Source: a virus | Length of the DNA: 36,591 bases | Reading direction: 5' to 3' (one strand) | IMG/VR virus record: IMGVR_UViG_3300028030_000036 | Span: 1 to 36,591 of that record | Part shown: one piece after another, positions 30,782 through 36,591 of the stretch | How the letters are laid out: each line of letters opens with the position of its first letter | How positions within the stretch are numbered: the first letter of the stretch is position 1 | Made by a program: the position numbers and the translations under genes | The notes under the pieces: model-generated | Database searches by the model: none | Told to the model about the DNA's origin: nothing | The model's input: only the letters and a program-made list of their open reading frames with translations

Positions 30782-32460
30782 GACATTTGCTCCATTACGA
30801 AATCCGCAATCGACTTTTTATCTCGCAGAGCTTTATTAATCTGCTTATCGATTTTATGGTTCATGGTTAGGTTAACATACAAACAAGGGTGCTTTTGGCC
30901 CTTGCGCCACGGGCGACGTTCGCTTTGTTCACGCTGAGTGTAACTAAACGAGTTAGAATAATAAAATGCCACAGTGGCTGCAGTAAGGGTTAGCCCTTTG
31001 CTTCCTATCTGCTGTGAAGTTATAAACGCCGTAACCTGAGGATCAGTTTGAAATTTTTCCATCATATCATACTTTTCTTGGCTGCTTAATCCAGCACCAA
31101 GGTGGACGTAAGTTCCGGGCCGATTTTTCTCGAACCATTTAACTATGTCTTCTCTTTCACGCGAGAACCTGGCCCAAATTATAAACTTACGCTTACTATC
31201 CAATTTTTCTACCTGTTCAATGAGGGCGTCCATCTTGGGATTTTTTCCTGCTATCTTAGTAATCCCATGCTTTGGATCCGACTTTCTCGCCATCGATAAT
31301 TCTTCAGGAGTAAGATCATATGGGAAGTACCCCCCAGTCACTTGCTGGTAACGGGTCATTCTTTCAAGGACTGTTTCAACTTCTATTACTCGATCATCCT
31401 GTGATGCTGTCATCATTTTGCTGGCCATATCATTGAGAATTTTCTTCTGTTCTGATGTAGGCTCAACAATAACCTCTTCATACAAACGTTTGGGCATATC
31501 CTCGACATCAGTAATTTTCACTGTGTACACATAAGGTTCAATTCTTTTAAATAAATCCTTAAGGTTATTGTATCCCACTATTTTGCGCCCTTCAAACCCG
31601 CCCATAACGCAATACCGGTTCTTGAACACAGTATAGTTTTTTACACCGATAATGGACCAGTCAAGGAATCTGAATTGGGAGAACAAATTTTCAACTCCTT
31701 CATCTACAGGAGTGCCATTGAGAATCGACCTGTATTTACACAGCCCGCCCAGTTCCCAGCAAATTTTTGTTCGCTTTGTTGACGGATTTTTTATCGACGA
31801 CGATTCGTCAATAGTCATATATGTTGCGTGTTTTAAAACGAACAGATTAGCTATTTGTTTTGCGTACGGCCCAGTAGACAAAGACTCTACTCCTACCACT
31901 AAAACCTTTAACCGATCACTTGTTTTATTAATCCACTTCTCTGCGTTTTTAGCTGCCCCTGACTCCATTATAAAGATATCATAATCAATAGGACAATGCT
32001 CTTCAAATTCTTTCATCCAAACAGGCTTAATGCCAGTGTCGCATACTATGAGCATGCCGTTTATTTCGCCCATCATAGCCTTTGCTGCGGCAAAATTAAT
32101 CGCTGTGAAAGACTTGCCAGTTCCCATATCCATTATATAGGCAAATGCTTCCTTAACAAAAGACTTATTAAGTGCTTCGCGCTGGCATTTCATGGGGGAA
32201 TTTTTAAACTTGTACCACGACGGGAATGGTAGCCTATTCTTGTCCCCGTCCAGAAGCTCATTTATTTTTTTCATAGCTTCCGGCTCGATGTCACTAGAAT
32301 CAACAACATCGTAAAAATATTTTGCGTTTGCCAGTGTTACAGGCGCTTCCCACTGCTTGTTCTTTACTACCCACTTTCTATCTGGGATAGCTTTTGCTAA
32401 GTGGTTTTCCCAAAATTCACATTTAAATATGAACGCGTTTCCTTCTTTTAATAATCTCAT
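30778..32460 (-). CDS. SNF2/DEAD-like SF2 helicase
   Basis: The 560-aa ATPase has all SF2 motifs: a Q/N-terminal region with CQREAL, motif I MDMGTGKS (112-117), motif Ia LIVCDTGIKPVW, motif II DESS (218-221), motif III LNGTP (247-251), motif V QQIGSKGLTLT and motif VI QREQSERRPWRKGQ (509-522). The QSxxRxxRxGQ form of motif VI is typical of SNF2 proteins. Many purZ podoviruses carry such a helicase; a role in replication, recombination or displacement of host proteins is likely. The protein is preceded by tandem terminators, so its transcription probably depends on readthrough from P4. Confidence 0.88.
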   Translation of the reverse strand: MRLLKEGNAFIFKCEFWENHLAKAIPDRKWVVKNKQWEAPVTLANAKYFYDVVDSSDIEPEAMKKINELLDGDKNRLPFPSWYKFKNSPMKCQREALNKSFVKEAFAYIMDMGTGKSFTAINFAAAKAMMGEINGMLIVCDTGIKPVWMKEFEEHCPIDYDIFIMESGAAKNAEKWINKTSDRLKVLVVGVESLSTGPYAKQIANLFVLKHATYMTIDESSSIKNPSTKRTKICWELGGLCKYRSILNGTPVDEGVENLFSQFRFLDWSIIGVKNYTVFKNRYCVMGGFEGRKIVGYNNLKDLFKRIEPYVYTVKITDVEDMPKRLYEEVIVEPTSEQKKILNDMASKMMTASQDDRVIEVETVLERMTRYQQVTGGYFPYDLTPEELSMARKSDPKHGITKIAGKNPKMDALIEQVEKLDSKRKFIIWARFSREREDIVKWFEKNRPGTYVHLGAGLSSQEKYDMMEKFQTDPQVTAFITSQQIGSKGLTLTAATVAFYYSNSFSYTQREQSERRPWRKGQKHPCLYVNLTMNHKIDKQINKALRDKKSIADFVMEQMS

Positions 32461-32474
32461 TTTCTCACCCTGTC

Positions 32475-32515
32475 GTTAAAAAAGAAACCTCCCTGCCATA
32501 ATAGCAGGGAGGTTT
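32475..32515 (-). terminator. Strong leftward intrinsic terminator
   Basis: AAACCTCCCTGC (32485-32496) and its exact complement (32504-32515) form a 12-bp stem with a 7-base loop. On the transcribed minus strand the stem is followed by CTTTTTTAA. It lies just before the helicase start and ends the transcript of the 157-aa gene. Confidence 0.85.
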
Positions 32516-32541
32516 AAAAATGCTACCCTAGGGAGGGGTAG
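32516..32541 (-). terminator. Second leftward terminator-like hairpin
   Basis: CTACCC (32523-32528) and GGGTAG (32536-32541) form a 6-bp stem followed on the minus strand by CATTTTT. It directly precedes the stronger terminator, so the two act in tandem behind the 157-aa gene. Confidence 0.6.
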
Positions 32542-32552
32542 ACTTGGGGGTT

Positions 32553-33026
32553 CTATGCTGCTTTTGATTCGGAATTCTTTTCCGATGCAGCGGCCTTGGT
32601 TGCCTTAGCCTTTTCTTCGGCGGCAATACGGGCCTTGGTTGCCTTTACAAGAGGGGCCGACACCTTGGCAAACACTTCTTCACCGGTCTTGACGACGTTT
32701 TTATCCTTGTCCAGCACATCGGCTTTTCGCATATGGCCGCGAATTCGGTTGCCGATGTTCATGCGCTGCATGCCGCGATTCAGCTTCGCATAACGAGTGC
32801 GGAAATCGTTTTCACCGATAAACTTATCGGCCAAATCTTGCACTTCTTCCAGAGTCATACCTTCCAACGCCTGTGCCACCGGGTCACCATTGTTCAGGGA
32901 TTTCGTGCCAGCAGCAGTACGGGATGGTTGGTACTTTTCTTTGTTGACCGCAATAGTAACCTTGCTTTCATTGTCAGTGACCGGGGATTCTTGCTCAGAT
33001 GTTGCATCAGGGTTAACTTTTGACAT
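32553..33026 (-). CDS. Highly expressed early protein, paralogue of 818-1264 gene (157 aa)
   Basis: The function is unknown. The C-terminal half carries the shared block LADKFIG, RYAKLNRGMQRMNIGNRIRG, and an alanine/lysine-rich basic tail (AKATKAAASEKNSESKAA) that looks histone-H1-like, which suits a DNA-coating or nucleoid-associated role. The N-terminus is acidic and Ser/Thr rich. It forms a complete single-gene unit: consensus promoter P4, a 5' leader hairpin (GGTAGC/GCTACC, 33057-33074), AGGAGAG, and two terminators after the stop. That arrangement points to high expression. The promoter box is identical to the one ahead of its paralogue. Confidence 0.8.
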   Translation of the reverse strand: MSKVNPDATSEQESPVTDNESKVTIAVNKEKYQPSRTAAGTKSLNNGDPVAQALEGMTLEEVQDLADKFIGENDFRTRYAKLNRGMQRMNIGNRIRGHMRKADVLDKDKNVVKTGEEVFAKVSAPLVKATKARIAAEEKAKATKAAASEKNSESKAA

Positions 33027-33056
33027 TGTACTCTCCTATTCGAGTTTGATTGTTGG

Positions 33057-33074
33057 GGTAGCTGTGCCGCTACC
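33057..33074 (-). promoter_or_regulatory. Leader hairpin at the 5' end of the P4 transcript
   Basis: GGTAGC and GCTACC form a 6-bp stem with a 6-base loop about 10 bases after the -10 of P4. A hairpin at the very 5' end of a message usually protects it from decay, which fits a highly expressed gene. Confidence 0.5.
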
Positions 33075-33082
33075 AGATCGTT

Positions 33083-33143
33083 ATTATACCATATCAGCTA
33101 GGGGGTGTCAATCCCCTTTTATCTTCGAGCCGACGAACGGTAT
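33083..33143 (-). promoter_or_regulatory. Leftward sigma70 promoter P4 with upstream box
   Basis: Minus strand: TTGACA (33106-33111), 17-bp spacer, TATAAT (33083-33088), both perfect consensus. An ATACCGTTCGTCGG box (33130-33143) ends 18 bp before the -35, within the 20-base exact repeat 33126-33145. The box and the -35 lie inside the end of the 60-aa gene upstream. It drives the 157-aa protein. Confidence 0.88.
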
Positions 33144-33276
33144 TGGCTTCTGCTAAGTCATAAAGCTCGTTTACCCACTCCATTACTTTATTGTGAGCTT
33201 CTGTCTCCTTTATGTTTGACCTATCCAGTTCATATTCTATTGCATCAACCAAAATATCCGCTCGACTCATGCTCAT
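33094..33276 (-). CDS. Small hypothetical protein, 60 aa
   Basis: An excellent GGAGGT site lies ahead of the ATG at 33276. The product is helical and acidic (ADILVDAIEYELDRSN, then HNKVMEWVNELYDLAEA) with a basic end. The last part of the gene is shared with the P4 promoter box, so the C-terminal residues may be shaped by DNA function. It lies 3 bases after the zinc-ribbon gene. The family is not recognised. Confidence 0.65.
   Translation of the reverse strand: MSMSRADILVDAIEYELDRSNIKETEAHNKVMEWVNELYDLAEANTVRRLEDKRGLTPPS
33126..33145. repeat. 20-bp exact repeat upstream of P4
   Basis: This is the second copy of CGAGCCGACGAACGGTATTG, the first being 1381-1400. Here it lies inside the 60-aa gene, there in non-coding DNA, so its conservation is best explained by a regulatory role rather than by protein coding. 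Confidence 0.85.
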
Positions 33277-33279
33277 TTC

Positions 33280-33636
33280 TCAACCTCCGCAATTAGGGCA
33301 TTGTGCAAACCCCGGTTTTGGCACGTACAACTTGTCACATGACGGGCACAATATGCCTTTTAACCTACCTACGATCTCCGCATCTGATTTTTTCACAATA
33401 TTGACGTAGCCATCAGGTTCTCTGCTTATGAAGTGGTCTTTTTCTTCTCTTACGTAAGGCACAGTCTCGCCAACAAAGGAAGCATACCACATAAGTGGAT
33501 CTTCACATCCCAGAATAAGAATTTTAGGATATACCTCCTCCGGGTCTCTACGACGACCCCCCACACATATACCGGGTCGACTGACCGACGGGCACGACGA
33601 TATGTCCGACGCCGTCGGGGGCGTACGACGAGTCAT
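33280..33636 (-). CDS. Putative zinc-ribbon protein, 118 aa
   Basis: The C-terminus holds CPSCDKLYV and CPNCGG, two CxxC pairs 17 residues apart, forming a zinc ribbon as in many small DNA- or RNA-binding proteins. The middle part is PKILILGCEDPLMWYASF and VPYVREEKDHF. The ATG at 33636 forms an ATGA overlap with the preceding gene. However, the first 30 residues (Arg/Pro/Ser rich) come from a GC-rich CGACG-repeating DNA segment and may be untranslated; a strong GAGGAGGT lies just before the PKILIL part but is not followed by a standard start codon. Confidence 0.55.
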   Translation of the reverse strand: MTRRTPPTASDISSCPSVSRPGICVGGRRRDPEEVYPKILILGCEDPLMWYASFVGETVPYVREEKDHFISREPDGYVNIVKKSDAEIVGRLKGILCPSCDKLYVPKPGFAQCPNCGG

Positions 33637-33821
33637 CGTGCACCGATCCAGCGCCAGAAGTCGGATGGCACATCAAATCTTTTTATCCAGCGCTCGGCAA
33701 CAGAAGCATTACGGAATCGTAGCTTGCATAGCCAAAAATTTCCGCCCATTTTCGTCACTATTATTTTCTTAAATCTCAGTCCAATAGGCACCGAAATCAT
33801 CTTCCCATATTTATTCTTCAT
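33633..33821 (-). CDS. Small basic hypothetical protein, 62 aa
   Basis: The start ATG 33821 has GGGAGATAAG upstream; a longer frame would run through the preceding gene. The product is very basic (KNKYGKMI, GLRFKKIIVTKMGG, RNASVAERWIKRF) and ends in DFWRWIGAR. It may bind nucleic acid. Overlaps on both sides (11 bases upstream, 4 bases downstream) show tight coupling in the row of small accessory genes. The family is not recognised. Confidence 0.6.
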   Translation of the reverse strand: MKNKYGKMISVPIGLRFKKIIVTKMGGNFWLCKLRFRNASVAERWIKRFDVPSDFWRWIGAR

Positions 33822-34074
33822 GCTTATCTCCCGGCAATACGCCTTCTTCCAGTAACGGATATCCGTTGATGCCCTTAAAACCATTTTCACGAAGCCATTC
33901 TTTTGATTCGCGGCGCATTTCACGGGGAATACCCTCGGTAGTCATATATCTTACTTTGTGCAGGCTTACTAGTACCACTTCTTGACTTGGCGGCACAAGC
34001 CCTTGCTTACGGATCTGCTTTGAAAAAAACACCGTATCAAGTCTTTTCAAAGTTTGGATTTCTTGATTAGTCAT
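33811..34074 (-). CDS. Hypothetical protein, 87 aa
   Basis: AGGAGGGG precedes the ATG, which overlaps the previous stop as ATGA. The sequence begins with a helical LKRLDTVFFSKQIRKQG, then VVLVSLHKVRYMTTEGIPREM and a charged segment RESKEWLRENGFK, ending in an acidic PGDKHEE. The family is not recognised. It is one of several small early-type genes in the leftward transcript from P5. Confidence 0.6.
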   Translation of the reverse strand: MTNQEIQTLKRLDTVFFSKQIRKQGLVPPSQEVVLVSLHKVRYMTTEGIPREMRRESKEWLRENGFKGINGYPLLEEGVLPGDKHEE

Positions 34075-34325
34075 TTAAACCCCTCCTTATGCAAGAAGTT
34101 GATTATTTTCTGGCATTGATCTGTGTCCATGCTTGGGAAATTTTCCGCCTTGAGGTCTGGGATTTCTTTATTCAACCAATCAAGCATGAGCTTTGAAGCC
34201 TCGTTAAAAGTAATTCCTGCTCTCCTTGATTTTGAGCCAATTAAATATCCACACATCTGCTCGACCCTGTTACGCCAGTGGTCCTTTAGCATTTCCTTTA
34301 CAGAAACTGTTTGGCTTGAACTCAT
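34071..34325 (-). CDS. Hypothetical protein, 84 aa
   Basis: The start ATG 34325, with GGTGGG upstream, lies 1 base after the endolysin stop. The product is helical: VSVKEMLKDHWRNRVEQMCG, then SRRAGITFNEASKLMLDWLN, and a final QCQKIINFLHKEGF. No known family or motif was identified. Close spacing to the endolysin gene suggests co-translation but not necessarily a lysis role. Confidence 0.6.
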   Translation of the reverse strand: MSSSQTVSVKEMLKDHWRNRVEQMCGYLIGSKSRRAGITFNEASKLMLDWLNKEIPDLKAENFPSMDTDQCQKIINFLHKEGFK

Positions 34326-34326
34326 A

Positions 34327-34641
34327 TCAATCCCACCCTGAATCTGGGTCATACTCGATGTGGAAATGCGTTTTCTCCCACACTACGTCATACTTCGATG
34401 ATGGAAGAGCTTTAATCAATGCCCTGTGCACTTCAGATTTCTCTGCTTCTGAGAAAAAATTGTGCCGGATATCAACCGCGTAACCGTAATAGTGCAAAGA
34501 CCCGGCACTGTGCTCGCCCTCCAAGCCGGAAGTAATAACAAGCTCTTTGCCCGCCTCTTTGTAAACCTTGTCAGCAGCAATCAGAACCTTTCTCATTTCG
34601 ATTTTCAATCCGGCGATCGAAGCGCCTTTTTTGATTCTCAT
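34327..34641 (-). CDS. Endolysin, M15-type peptidoglycan peptidase
   Basis: This enzyme cuts peptide cross-links or stem peptides in peptidoglycan. The 104-aa protein carries the zinc site of the M15 / D-Ala-D-Ala carboxypeptidase-like family: His50 and Asp57 in SLHYYGYAVDIR and His94 in THFHIEY, with Glu89 as the likely catalytic acid. The ITSGLEGEH stretch before it is typical of VanY/L-alanyl-D-glutamate peptidases. There is no signal peptide, so release would need a holin. It is shorter than T5 endolysin (137 aa) and lies far from the holin-like gene at 7901, on the other strand. GAGAGGATT precedes the start. Confidence 0.85.
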   Translation of the reverse strand: MRIKKGASIAGLKIEMRKVLIAADKVYKEAGKELVITSGLEGEHSAGSLHYYGYAVDIRHNFFSEAEKSEVHRALIKALPSSKYDVVWEKTHFHIEYDPDSGWD

Positions 34642-34642
34642 A

Positions 34643-34789
34643 TTAATCCTCTCTGGCTAAGCCATAGTTAGGGCAAGTTAACTCAGGAACTCCTTCGTCT
34701 TCTTGCTTTGGATGCTCGTACGTCGTGGCAAATATCAAACCATAAACCACAAGAAGTACGAGCGAAAAAAATAGTAGTAAATGCTTCAT
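34643..34789 (-). CDS. Small one-span membrane protein, 48 aa
   Basis: This very short gene begins MKHLLLFFSLVLLVVYGLIF, a basic-hydrophobic signal-anchor, followed by a 27-residue polar, acidic tail (YEHPKQEDEGVPELTCPNYG) with one cysteine. It has GGAG about 10 bases ahead, an ATGA overlap with the previous gene, and ends 1 base before the endolysin start, so it is translationally linked to both. Candidates are an accessory holin or pinholin-like protein, an antiholin, or a spanin partner; no lipobox is seen. The role is inferred from topology and position. Confidence 0.7.
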   Translation of the reverse strand: MKHLLLFFSLVLLVVYGLIFATTYEHPKQEDEGVPELTCPNYGLARED

Positions 34790-34908
34790 TTTTTGTTACT
34801 CCAATAACCCCGCCACCATTGTTGCTTGCCGCACTTTTCACAGTAGCGAATTCGGTCAAGAGTGACATTTTCATTCCCAAGTTTCCATTTATGCCAGCAA
34901 AAGTTCAT
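34786..34908 (-). CDS. Tiny zinc-finger-like protein, 40 aa
   Basis: The gene lies between two ATGA overlaps: its ATG (34908) overlaps the stop of the 269-aa gene and its own stop overlaps the start of the 48-aa membrane protein. The product has NFCWHKW and later RYCEKCGKQQWW, giving Cys-x-His and CxxC pairs that could hold one zinc. Another ATG two codons upstream (34914) is possible. Tryptophan content is high. Tiny zinc proteins of this kind in phages may bind host factors. The function is unknown. Confidence 0.55.
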   Translation of the reverse strand: MNFCWHKWKLGNENVTLDRIRYCEKCGKQQWWRGYWSNKK

Positions 34909-35714
34909 GTCCATAAAGTCCGGTCTACCATGGCGGCACAATACGTAACCACCTTGGCTTCCTCCCGTGTACAAGTTTTCAAAATAGTAGCGATTATGCC
35001 ATGCCATGTTGCGATATTACAAGGGTAATTGCCGTCATAGTCAGGATTCAACCCGATTAACAAAAGGGCAGACGACGTGTCCAAATCTTCCTCGCCCAGC
35101 TCAGCTATTCGTTTCGCAAGCGACATAGCCAAGATTTCCTGATTGGTTTTCTTTGGCGGCAAATCAACTTGATCGACGTCGGTCACATCTTCACTGTCAC
35201 CTACTGTTGCAATCACCGATTCTTCGAAATCATCGACCGACGTAGGCTTCTCCTTTTTGACCTCCTCGCGCACTTCCTTTACTGTGGGAGTCTTTTCGGC
35301 AGGATCAGCAGTCTTTTCAATGACCTTTTTCACAAGATCATCCGAAGCGTTAACCATTTCCGCAAACACAGAAAGTGATGGAGTAGGTGAATCGAGATCA
35401 ACCCTAAACCGCTCGCGATTTCTTGCCATATTCATGGCCCTGTAAGCATCCTGCCGTGAAAGCTCAGGCACATACTTTTTGCGAAGAGTTCCGAACTTGG
35501 CGTCTGTTGTCTGCTCGCGTAATGGGATTAAAATATCCCCCATGTCCATAAACAAAGAAACTGCAGAAGCTGCAAGATTTCTCGATTCCACCCACATTCT
35601 TTTGACTTCTTCCCAAGGCTCAGTAGGGGAAGAAGGCTTTATATACTTCTCCTTACCGGTGGATGGGACAAACTTACTGACCGACTCCTGCCGGGATTGC
35701 TGCTCATTTTTCAT
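34905..35714 (-). CDS. Hypothetical protein, 269 aa, DUF3102-like N-terminal region
   Basis: Residues about 40-105 (SLFMDMGDILIPLREQ, then FGTLRKKYVPELSRQDAYRA and MNMARNRERF) resemble the helical region of DUF3102-type phage and plasmid proteins, where a helix-turn-helix-like segment follows a long helix. Residues 130-190 are a low-complexity charged linker rich in Glu, Lys and Val-Asp. The C-terminal part (EILAMSLAKRIAELGEE onward) is helical with a cysteine pair. GGAGAAAG precedes the ATG, which overlaps the previous stop. A DNA-binding or partition-like role is possible but unproven. Palindrome 35171-35184 lies inside the gene. Confidence 0.6.
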   Translation of the reverse strand: MKNEQQSRQESVSKFVPSTGKEKYIKPSSPTEPWEEVKRMWVESRNLAASAVSLFMDMGDILIPLREQTTDAKFGTLRKKYVPELSRQDAYRAMNMARNRERFRVDLDSPTPSLSVFAEMVNASDDLVKKVIEKTADPAEKTPTVKEVREEVKKEKPTSVDDFEESVIATVGDSEDVTDVDQVDLPPKKTNQEILAMSLAKRIAELGEEDLDTSSALLLIGLNPDYDGNYPCNIATWHGIIATILKTCTREEAKVVTYCAAMVDRTLWT

Positions 35715-35944
35715 CTTCTTTCTCCAGTTACTACGTTATACCCCGCAACCCAATTAGTCTTCAAGACGCCTGACGCTTTGGAAACAGAGTGATTTGCTAA
35801 AATTCGATTCAGCCCTATGATCACAAGGAGTGATCTAAAATCTCTTGGACGAGTAGACACCTCGCGAATAAGAGCCACAAGAACCCGTCTGACTATATCG
35901 TGCTCGGAAGTTAGCTGATTAGCCCTTACATTTGATCCGCTCAT
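35711..35944 (-). CDS. Hypothetical protein, 77 aa
   Basis: The family is not recognised. The start shares one base with the previous stop (TAATG) and the end overlaps the next start (ATGA). The product has a helical core with DIVRRVLVALIREVSTRPRD and SLLVIIGLNRILANH and a basic C-terminus, and is net positive. It is the second gene behind promoter P5. Confidence 0.6.
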   Translation of the reverse strand: MSGSNVRANQLTSEHDIVRRVLVALIREVSTRPRDFRSLLVIIGLNRILANHSVSKASGVLKTNWVAGYNVVTGERR

Positions 35945-36285
35945 TAGTCAACCCTCGTTACAAAAAGTGAACCAGTAAAATCGGTGATTGCGACTATACC
36001 CGAGTCATATAGGTAAACCAGCTCATCCTCCCAGCTCATTCGCATGCGCGGCTTTATTACAGGATCACCGGGATAATGAAGGCAGCCCTTGTCATCTACC
36101 CGACAACCCTTAATTTCTGTTATGCCAAATAGGTAATTGCGCTCTAGTACCTGACGCGCCGTTAAAGGAGTAGGCGTCTGCTCGCGCTCTTGCCTTTGAA
36201 ACCACTCCAATACCGCCGCCCAATGGTTAAGCAAGCTGAAATCGTCAATGGAGCGGTCCAAATCGTGAAAAATTTTTATGTTCAT
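35944..36285 (-). CDS. Hypothetical protein, 113 aa, first gene of P5 operon
   Basis: The start ATG 36285 has AGAGGAAAC ahead and lies about 28 bases after the -10 of P5. A longer open frame upstream would cross the promoter and is rejected. The product begins MNIKIFHDLDRSIDDF, is acidic and aromatic in its first half (FSLLNHWAAVLEWFQRQ), and has a C-terminal region of short strands (IKGCRVDDKGCLHYP, DELVYLYDSGIVAITDF). No family is recognised. As the first product of this leftward early operon it may be a host-takeover protein. Confidence 0.65.
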   Translation of the reverse strand: MNIKIFHDLDRSIDDFSLLNHWAAVLEWFQRQEREQTPTPLTARQVLERNYLFGITEIKGCRVDDKGCLHYPGDPVIKPRMRMSWEDELVYLYDSGIVAITDFTGSLFVTRVD

Positions 36286-36312
36286 GTCGTTTCCTCTATG
36301 TCGTGAACCCCC

Positions 36313-36373
36313 AGTATACCACACAGAGGGCGGGGCGTCAACCCCTATTTCAGATGTGACCGACGAGCGGCCA
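36313..36373 (-). promoter_or_regulatory. Leftward sigma70 promoter P5 with upstream box
   Basis: Minus strand: TTGACG (36336-36341), 17-bp spacer, TATACT (36313-36318). A CCGCTCGTCGG-type box (36360-36370 core) ends 18 bp before the -35 and overlaps the decamer GTGACCGACG (36356-36365) that also occurs at 156-165. It drives the accessory gene row from 36285 down to about 33094. Confidence 0.78.
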
Positions 36374-36441
36374 CGATATTTCGGCCTGTCCGATGTACAA
36401 TGTGTATAAGTCATGGGATATGTGGATATGCGAGTAGATAT

Positions 36442-36489
36442 GACAACTCTCGGACTTATGCTTAACGTCCACCCGCGAACACCGGACCG
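36442..36489. repeat. Right member of a diverged repeat set shared with the left end
   Basis: GACAACT (36442-36448), CGTCCACCCG (36466-36475) and CACCGGACCG (36480-36489) repeat the order seen at 42-115. The flank from 36286 to 36591 holds no supported gene: a leftward promoter with its box, three GATATG words near 36412-36440, and a GGACG/CGTCC inverted pair around 36504-36525 enclosing another ACCGACGG word. This could be an origin, packaging or control region. Confidence 0.4.
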
Positions 36490-36553
36490 AATAAAGCTGG
36501 CTGGACGGACCGACGGCGCGTCCGACAAGGGCGAGTCCTAGCTGTCCCCCCTG

Positions 36554-36591
36554 TCCAGAATTAAAAAAAAAAAAAAAAAAATCCCCCCGAA
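36554..36591. repeat. Right copy of imperfect terminal direct repeat with A19 tract
   Basis: This is the counterpart of positions 1-37: same order of TCCA, an AAT block, a long A tract, a T/C block and GAA. Differences cluster at the A tract and the following pyrimidines, where homopolymer error is common. It suggests that the end of the window continues into its start. Confidence 0.6.

Noticed and set aside
34683-34880. 65-aa minus-strand frame over the small membrane protein
   Set aside because: The 48-aa frame has a clean signal-anchor, coupling overlaps on both sides and a ribosome binding site; the 65-aa frame is its shadow.
1-36591. Search for tRNA genes, CRISPR arrays, integrase, insertion sequences and a phage RNA polymerase
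   Set aside because: None was recognised by reading; small or divergent examples could still have been missed.

Overview
The window reads as an essentially complete genome of a lytic, podovirus-like tailed phage (T7-type head-tail machinery, no phage RNA polymerase gene seen) that probably carries 2-aminoadenine (Z) in place of adenine in its DNA. The evidence is a compact purZ-mazZ-datZ gene set beside a family A DNA polymerase and a primase-polymerase/helicase, the arrangement known from Z-genome phages such as phiVC8, SH-Ab 15497 and S-2L. No integrase, repressor, tRNA or CRISPR array was recognised. The host cannot be named. Canonical sigma70 promoters and a spanin-like gene suggest a Gram-negative bacterium.

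Layout. Positions 1-1264 hold a short leftward block (three small genes) behind a strong leftward promoter. Positions 1265-1766 are a divergent control region with one leftward and one rightward promoter. Positions 1767-22000 form one long rightward late operon: terminase small and large subunits, portal, Bbp19-like protein, scaffold, major capsid protein, a small structural protein, holin-like and spanin-like membrane proteins, several tail/adsorption proteins (one LamG-like), tail tubular A and B, gp14/gp15/gp16-like internal virion proteins, and a beta-helix tailspike. Positions 21997-36285 run leftward: a nuclease, the Z-nucleotide genes, PrimPol-helicase, DNA polymerase, ssDNA-binding-like proteins and an SNF2-type helicase, then a row of small accessory genes that includes an M15-type endolysin.

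Control. Five sigma70 promoters (four leftward, one rightward) share a 17-bp spacer, and each has a copy of an ATACCGTTCGTCGG-like box 17-19 bp upstream of its -35. This suggests one regulator, or one shared activation mode, for the whole genome. A second palindromic motif, TGACCG-N4-CGGTCA, recurs at intergenic and intragenic places.

Ends. The first 37 and last 38 bases are imperfect copies of each other around A18/A19 tracts, so the window is probably a circularly permuted or terminally redundant genome whose ends were not merged. Joined, it would have a single divergence point (about 1265-1766) and a single convergence point (about 22000).

How the genes work together: PurZ, with host enzymes, supplies dZMP. 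MazZ lowers (d)GTP to make the PurZ substrate dGMP. DatZ removes dATP. The polymerase then builds Z-DNA, while the VRR-NUC-like nuclease encoded in the same run may act on host DNA or on phage intermediates.
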